This document shows, piece after piece, positions 15,342-18,782 of a DNA stretch of 18,782 bases; position 1 is the first letter of the stretch, and each line of letters begins with the position of its first letter. The stretch spans positions 126,637-145,418 of the forward strand of contig MU631367.1 in the NCBI GenBank assembly GCA_026770615.1, given 5' to 3'. Position numbers and translations under genes: made by a program. Origin of the DNA: Pavlovales sp. CCMP2436. Its lineage: Eukaryota; Haptophyta; Pavlovophyceae; Pavlovales. The notes below the pieces were generated by a model. The model did no database searches. It was not told where the DNA came from and worked only from the letters and a program-made list of their open reading frames with translations.

Positions 15342-15929
15342 GGGTGCCAGCTCGCCAATAACGTGCCGGCGATCCGTACATATGCCAGTGCTAGTACCGG
15401 AGCGCGGAGATATTCTCAAGCCTCTGCGAGTGCGCGCCACCTTTATTAATATATAGTGGGATTCGATGGCTGGCGGCGGTGTTAAGTTCAAGTCAAGCTG
15501 ATCTTTCTAGCGCTCCGACGCAGGCTCTTACGCGCTAAAGTATAGGTGGCAAAGTGGGGAACTCGTAGAAGTGGTGGATAATGAGTAAGCCGAAATATGT
15601 TACAGGCTATTGCTGAAGTAAGGTTTGTGATTCGCGAAGGTGTGCCGCGCACGCAGACGGGCTGCATTTCCAGACGACGGGGGGGATGCAACGGAGGTCG
15701 AGGTCACGCACCAGTCGAGAGTCGTCGATTGTCGTGTTTGACCAGCAGCCCGGATATTAACGCCAAACCACGCAGCTGCGATCTCGTCATCACGGACGAC
15801 GCCGAAAAAAAGAATGATGGAATCGCCAGCTTGAATCCCTATCAGTAAATATATTGACAATATATTACTCTTCTTTATTTTATACATTACTCGCCGACGC
15901 CAGACTCTTCCCGGATCCCGGACCATCCC
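15342..15929. other. Downstream region of HRQ1; no confident gene
   Basis: Contains repeat family C copy 3. A short open frame, 15597-15848, ends with CDLVITDDAEKKNDGIASLN, but I do not recognise it, it has no clear context, and neighbouring frames are equally open. It probably includes the HRQ1 3' UTR. Confidence 0.35.
15445..15546 (+). repeat. Dispersed repeat family C, copy 3
   Basis: GGCTGGCGG, AAGTTCAAGTCAAGCTGATC, GCGCTCCGACGCAGGCTC and ACGCGCTA follow in order as at 5222-5341. It lies just after the helicase stop. Confidence 0.75.
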
Positions 15930-16284
15930 GTGCTGACATCTGACAGCCCTCGACCCAACGACCTTCCACATCATCGCAACTGGCATCTGCGTGCGTGCTT
16001 CGGCAATGCAATTGGCTTCCCGATGACTTACATTGTCATGCGGCGCAATGTGGACTGCGTCGCTGCGTGGAGTGAGACACCGCAGTGGAACCTATCTTCG
16101 ACCAAACTCGAAACGAAATTGCCTGCTTCGGAGCTCTGTCAGCGCTTACTACTCCTCGGGGCGGACACCAATTCTTTTTCGCCTCCTGGGCCTACGCGGC
16201 TCGTGTGGTTCCCGTTTGCCTCGACGAAGGTGCCCGTGTGTTTATCATTTGCGCTGCTTTTGTGTTTTTTCTTGTGTGTTTCGT
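15930..16284 (+). CDS. Unrecognised candidate exon or ORF, low confidence
   Basis: Open for 118 codons and including RACFGNAIGFPMTYIVMRRN. An alternative reading from an acceptor-like CACCGCAG at 16084 gives FDQTRNEIACFGALSAL and FFFASWAYAARVVPVCLDEG up to GAAG|GTGCCC, with codon use closer to the helicase exons. I recognise no family in either. The segment may be part of a degraded gene; function unknown. Confidence 0.2.
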
Positions 16285-16327
16285 AGTTGGTGCTATTTGT
16301 TGCACGCGTGTGCATGGTAGTATTGCG

Positions 16328-16590
16328 GTGGATCTTGGTGGACCTTGGTAGATCTTGGTGGAACTCGGTGGATCGTGGTGGACCTTGGTAGACCTTGGTA
16401 GACCTTGGTGGAACTCGGTGGATCGTGGTGGATCGTGGTGGATCGTGGTGGATCGTGGTGGATCGTGGTGGATCGTGGTGGACCTTGGTGAATCGTGGTG
16501 AATCGCAGAGGGCGTTGTGGATTTGGGGGGGGGTGCGGCAGATCGTGGTGGATTGATTGATTGATCGTTGTGGATCGTGGTGGATCTCGG
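16328..16590. repeat. GGATCGTGGT minisatellite
   Basis: About 25 ten-base units of GGATCGTGGT with variants (GGACCTTGGT, GGAACTCGGT, AGATCTTGGT), more uniform toward the middle. The same 10-mer links the larger units downstream in one to three copies. Confidence 0.9.
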
Positions 16591-16593
16591 TGG

Positions 16594-17302
16594 AGATTTA
16601 ATTGGTGTCCTGCAGCGTAAGAGCAAAAGTTTCGCAGATCTCGGCGGCCCCTAATCGCAGTTAAAGGATCCAGGCCGCGGGGTCGTGGTGAAAGATTTAA
16701 TTGGTGTCCTGCAGCGGAAAGAGCAAAAGTTTCGCAGATCTCGGCGGCCCCTGATCGCAGTTAAAGGATCCAGGCCGCGGGGTCGTGGTGGATCGTGGTT
16801 GGGAGATTTAATTGGTGTCCTGCAGCGGAAAGAGCAAAATTTTCTCAGATCTCGGCGGCCCCTGATCGCAGTTAAAGGATCCAGGCCGCGGGATCGTGGT
16901 GGAAGATTTAATTGGTGTCCTGCAGCGGAAAGAGCAAAATTTTCTCAGATCTCGGCGGCCCCTGATCGCAGTTAAAGGATCCAGGCCGCGGGATCGTGGT
17001 GGATCGTGGTGGATCTCGGTGGAAATTTAATTGGTGTCCTGCAGCGGAAAGAGCAAAAGTTTCGCCGAAGTTCGCATTAGTTTTCGCAGAGGAGGCAGTT
17101 AAAGGATCCAGGCCGCCAGATCGTGTTTGGAACTTTAATTGGTGTCCTGCTGCAAGTTTTTCGCAAATGTTTCGCAGATTTTGGCGGCCCCTGATCGCAG
17201 TTAAAGGATCCAGGGCGGCGGCGGCGTGTAGACCGTTTTGATGCAAGATTTTCGCAAATGTTTTGCGGCTTTTGGCGGCCCCTGATCGCAGTTAAAGGAT
17301 CA
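16594..17302. repeat. Seven ~100-118 bp tandem units linked by GGATCGTGGT
   Basis: Units start near 16594, 16694, 16805, 16905, 17023, 17132 and 17243. Each has ATTTAATTGGTGTCCTGCAG, AAAGAGCAAAAG/TTTTCGCA, GGCGGCCCCTGATCGCAGTT and AAAGGATCCAGGCCGCGG. The first four are nearly identical, the fifth has a replaced middle, and the sixth and seventh are diverged or partial. Period differences equal the number of GGATCGTGGT linkers. Peptides through it differ by frame, so it is not taken as coding. Confidence 0.92.
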
Positions 17303-17409
17303 CGTTAAATCCAAATAAAAAGCAGTCGTGACTATCAGCACCAGGAGAGACTAATGTCAGATACAGTTGAACGAACACGCAAGTTGGAAGGGCTCTCGCC
17401 AACGCAAAC
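17303..17409 (+). other. Leader of the GIY-YIG ORF with a 19-codon upstream ORF
   Basis: ATG at 17354 opens MSDTVERTRKLEGLSPTQT and stops at TGA overlapping the GIY-YIG frame by a +1 relation. This may be the true N-terminus separated by a one-base indel, or a small upstream ORF. Confidence 0.4.
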
Positions 17410-17982
17410 GTGAGCGAAAAAATAGTCAGCGGGATATATATTATATGGCCTGGTTGGAGCAATGTTCCATTTATGAGACTAGGCTTAACTACAAATATCT
17501 ATTCGCGAGCTATGAACGGTTATGGTCACTACATGCCCTTCGCTGACCCCAGTAGGTCCTTTGATCTTGTTGGTTACATGGTCGTGGCGCCTTCACTCGT
17601 CCGTGCACGCGAAACCAGTGTGCTCAAACTGGCTAGCAAGCAAAACGGCTGGGAGACCCCTCTACACGACAAGGAGTGGCGACGTTGGGGTGACGTCTAC
17701 ATGGCAATCGCCAAGCTGTTGGCTACCCTACGTACTACCGTCGATGGTCTATGGTATACATTCGAACGGGGGACAGGAAAAATACTTATGCAAGGTGGCT
17801 CGCACATATCACTTGACCAGGCACTTGTGCTACCTTTCATTCCAAACGTACTTACCAGGAGTCTGTGGGGCCGAAACGTGCGCCAGGCTGGCAAAGTTCA
17901 GGTAATCATCGGAAGTGGAGGGGGGGCCACGGTAGCAGGGGCAGATAACAATCGTACAACCAGGCGGTTTAGAGATGTTTAA
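17410..17982 (+). CDS. GIY-YIG nuclease-like domain protein
   Basis: Intronless open frame of 190 codons. Residues 8-12 read GIYII, followed after a WPGWSN loop by RLGLTTNIYSR (23-33), the second GIY-YIG strand and helix with Gly25 and the expected catalytic Arg33. ARETSVLKLA holds a candidate metal-binding Glu68, and KEWRRW (~88-93) resembles the E-W-F segment of the T5orf172/MUG113 group. The C-terminus is Gly-rich and basic. The frame has no in-frame ATG before M22 at 17473, which lies inside the domain, so it is 5'-damaged, spliced, or starts at a non-ATG codon (GTG at 17410). Base composition is lower in GC than the helicase exons, and it has tandem repeats upstream and a zinc-ribbon ORF downstream, suggesting a mobile or viral origin. 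Domain call moderate. Confidence 0.55.
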   Translation: MSEKIVSGIYIIWPGWSNVPFMRLGLTTNIYSRAMNGYGHYMPFADPSRSFDLVGYMVVAPSLVRARETSVLKLASKQNGWETPLHDKEWRRWGDVYMAIAKLLATLRTTVDGLWYTFERGTGKILMQGGSHISLDQALVLPFIPNVLTRSLWGRNVRQAGKVQVIIGSGGGATVAGADNNRTTRRFRDV

Positions 17983-18131
17983 GCCCAGAACCGTTATATC
18001 AGCTCACTTACCTAGGACGCAATCTATAATGCTTTGTGTTGAGCACTGACCGGACCTGGATGTACTTGGTTGGACCTGGTTTGCTCGGTCGCTCTTTTTA
18101 GACTGGATTATTTTCTGACGCAATAGCAGCA
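17983..18131 (+). other. Spacer between the two small ORFs
   Basis: Short non-coding gap with a GGACCTGG repeat near 18053-18080. No promoter element is assigned. Confidence 0.3.
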
Positions 18132-18434
18132 ATGGTTCTTCGTCGCCATGAAATGAAAATCAGACCCCACCTTGGATGCGAAAGCTTAGATGTCGACTAC
18201 GACGACGACGGCCAAGTAAAAAAAGTCTCGTGTAAATGCTGCAATGAAGACAAAACAATGATGCAGATGAACCACCGGAAAAGACGCGGAGGAAATGTCT
18301 CGGTCTCCACATTATGTTGCCTGTGTTATCGAGAGCAAAACCGCATCCGAGCAGCTCGCTATCGCATTGCGCATGACGACAAAATTGAAATATGCACTGC
18401 GTTTACAATGCTTGATAATGCCTCGATCCGGTAA
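18132..18434 (+). CDS. Small zinc-ribbon-like basic protein
   Basis: ATG at 18132, 100 residues, intronless. Central SCKCCNEDK (33-41) and LCCLCYREQNRIRAARYR (~61-78) form a C-x-x-C...C-x-x-C arrangement about 28 residues apart, followed by a basic helix. This resembles the small treble-clef/zinc-ribbon modules ('C-x-x-C-x-x-x-K...C-K-x-C-R-x-x-x-x-x-x-Y-R') found with HNH or GIY-YIG nucleases in phage and large DNA viruses. There is no HNH residue set of its own. It may be a DNA-binding accessory to the GIY-YIG ORF 150 bp upstream on the same strand; that link is inference. Confidence 0.45.
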   Translation: MVLRRHEMKIRPHLGCESLDVDYDDDGQVKKVSCKCCNEDKTMMQMNHRKRRGGNVSVSTLCCLCYREQNRIRAARYRIAHDDKIEICTAFTMLDNASIR

Positions 18435-18436
18435 AT

Positions 18437-18505
18437 CCCTTGAATCCCCAGAACCCCCAGAACCCCCAAAATCCCAGAATCCCCAAAATCCCAGAATCCC
18501 TCGAT
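18437..18505. repeat. AATCCCCA-type minisatellite
   Basis: Degenerate 9-10 bp units (AGAACCCCC, AAATCCC, AGAATCCCC) directly in front of the reverse-transcriptase frame, marking the junction between the ORF pair and the retroelement piece. Confidence 0.8.
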
Positions 18506-18507
18506 AG

Positions 18508-18782
18508 CCCCCAATCTCTAAAATCCTCGATTTGGTCAAGAAAGGTGACCCCTCCAAACTGTCAAACTATAGGGGCCTCGCACTCCAGAGCGTCATTTAT
18601 AAGCTCCCCGCAGCATTCATCGCGGGCCAACTACTAGGCGCTGCGGGTCGGATGGAACTCCTATCGGAACAACAGCTCGCGGCCAGAAAGAACGGCAGAG
18701 CGGCGGATCACGTAGCAGTGATGGCTGCGGTCATAGCGGAGGCCACGGCGGCAGGAAGAGAACTATACATCATAACGTGCGA
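18508..18782 (+). CDS. Non-LTR retrotransposon reverse transcriptase, 5'-truncated, runs off window
   Basis: The frame opens after TAG at 18505 and is open to the window end. It reads PPISKILDLVKKGDPSKLSN, YRGLALQSVIYKL, LSEQQLAARKNGRAADHV and GRELYIITC. KKGDP...NYRG is the start of the RVT_1 fingers of LINE-type elements, EQQ...G-R-x-x-D-H is the next conserved block, and LYIITC leads to the first catalytic Asp at or past the edge. There is no start codon and no endonuclease domain upstream. It is therefore either 5'-truncated by incomplete reverse transcription or spliced or shifted. Confidence 0.82.

Noticed and set aside
16594..17302. Regularly spaced repeats that could be taken for a CRISPR array
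   Set aside because: Units are ~100-118 bp and conserved along almost their whole length, with only GGATCGTGGT linkers between; there are no unique spacers, and the setting is eukaryotic.

Overview
The window looks like nuclear DNA of a GC-rich, intron-dense eukaryote, most likely a microalga or related protist. This is inferred from third-position G/C in the exons, many GT-AG introns, abundant microsatellites, Mutator-type transposase remains and a non-LTR reverse transcriptase. I cannot name the species; a haptophyte-like alga is only a guess.

Layout. (1) 99-2497, plus strand: the 3' exons of a Mutator-like (MULE) transposase with a SWIM zinc finger, interrupted by an AT-rich 0.8 kb intron. 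(2) 2694-3416, minus strand: a decayed N-terminal MULE/FAR1-like piece pointing toward (1). (3) 3729-15341, plus strand: the centrepiece, an 18-exon gene for an Hrq1-type superfamily 2 DNA helicase (RecQ4-like; bacterial relative MrfA/YprA). I rebuilt it exon by exon; phases agree at every junction except that the first intron's donor is ambiguous. The model gives about 1475 residues with an N-terminal helical domain, both RecA lobes, the post-helicase region and a C-terminal Cys4 MZB/DUF1998 domain. (4) 15342-16315: mostly unassigned, with one dispersed repeat and a weak candidate exon. (5) 16328-17302: a GGATCGTGGT minisatellite and seven ~100-118 bp tandem units. (6) 17410-18434: two intronless small ORFs, a GIY-YIG nuclease-like protein and a zinc-ribbon-like protein. 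(7) 18508-18782: the start of a 5'-truncated non-LTR reverse transcriptase running off the window.

The introns of the helicase gene are unusually informative. They carry dispersed repeat families, long T runs just inside several 5' splice sites, pure C runs before several 3' splice sites, duplicated splice sites and exon ends, an inverted copy of part of exon 5, and an antisense coding-like scrap resembling the NADP-binding part of NAD(P) transhydrogenase. The helicase is the one clear housekeeping gene. The flanks are mobile-element debris plus a small GIY-YIG/zinc-ribbon/tandem-repeat cluster, which is the best candidate here for something not yet described.
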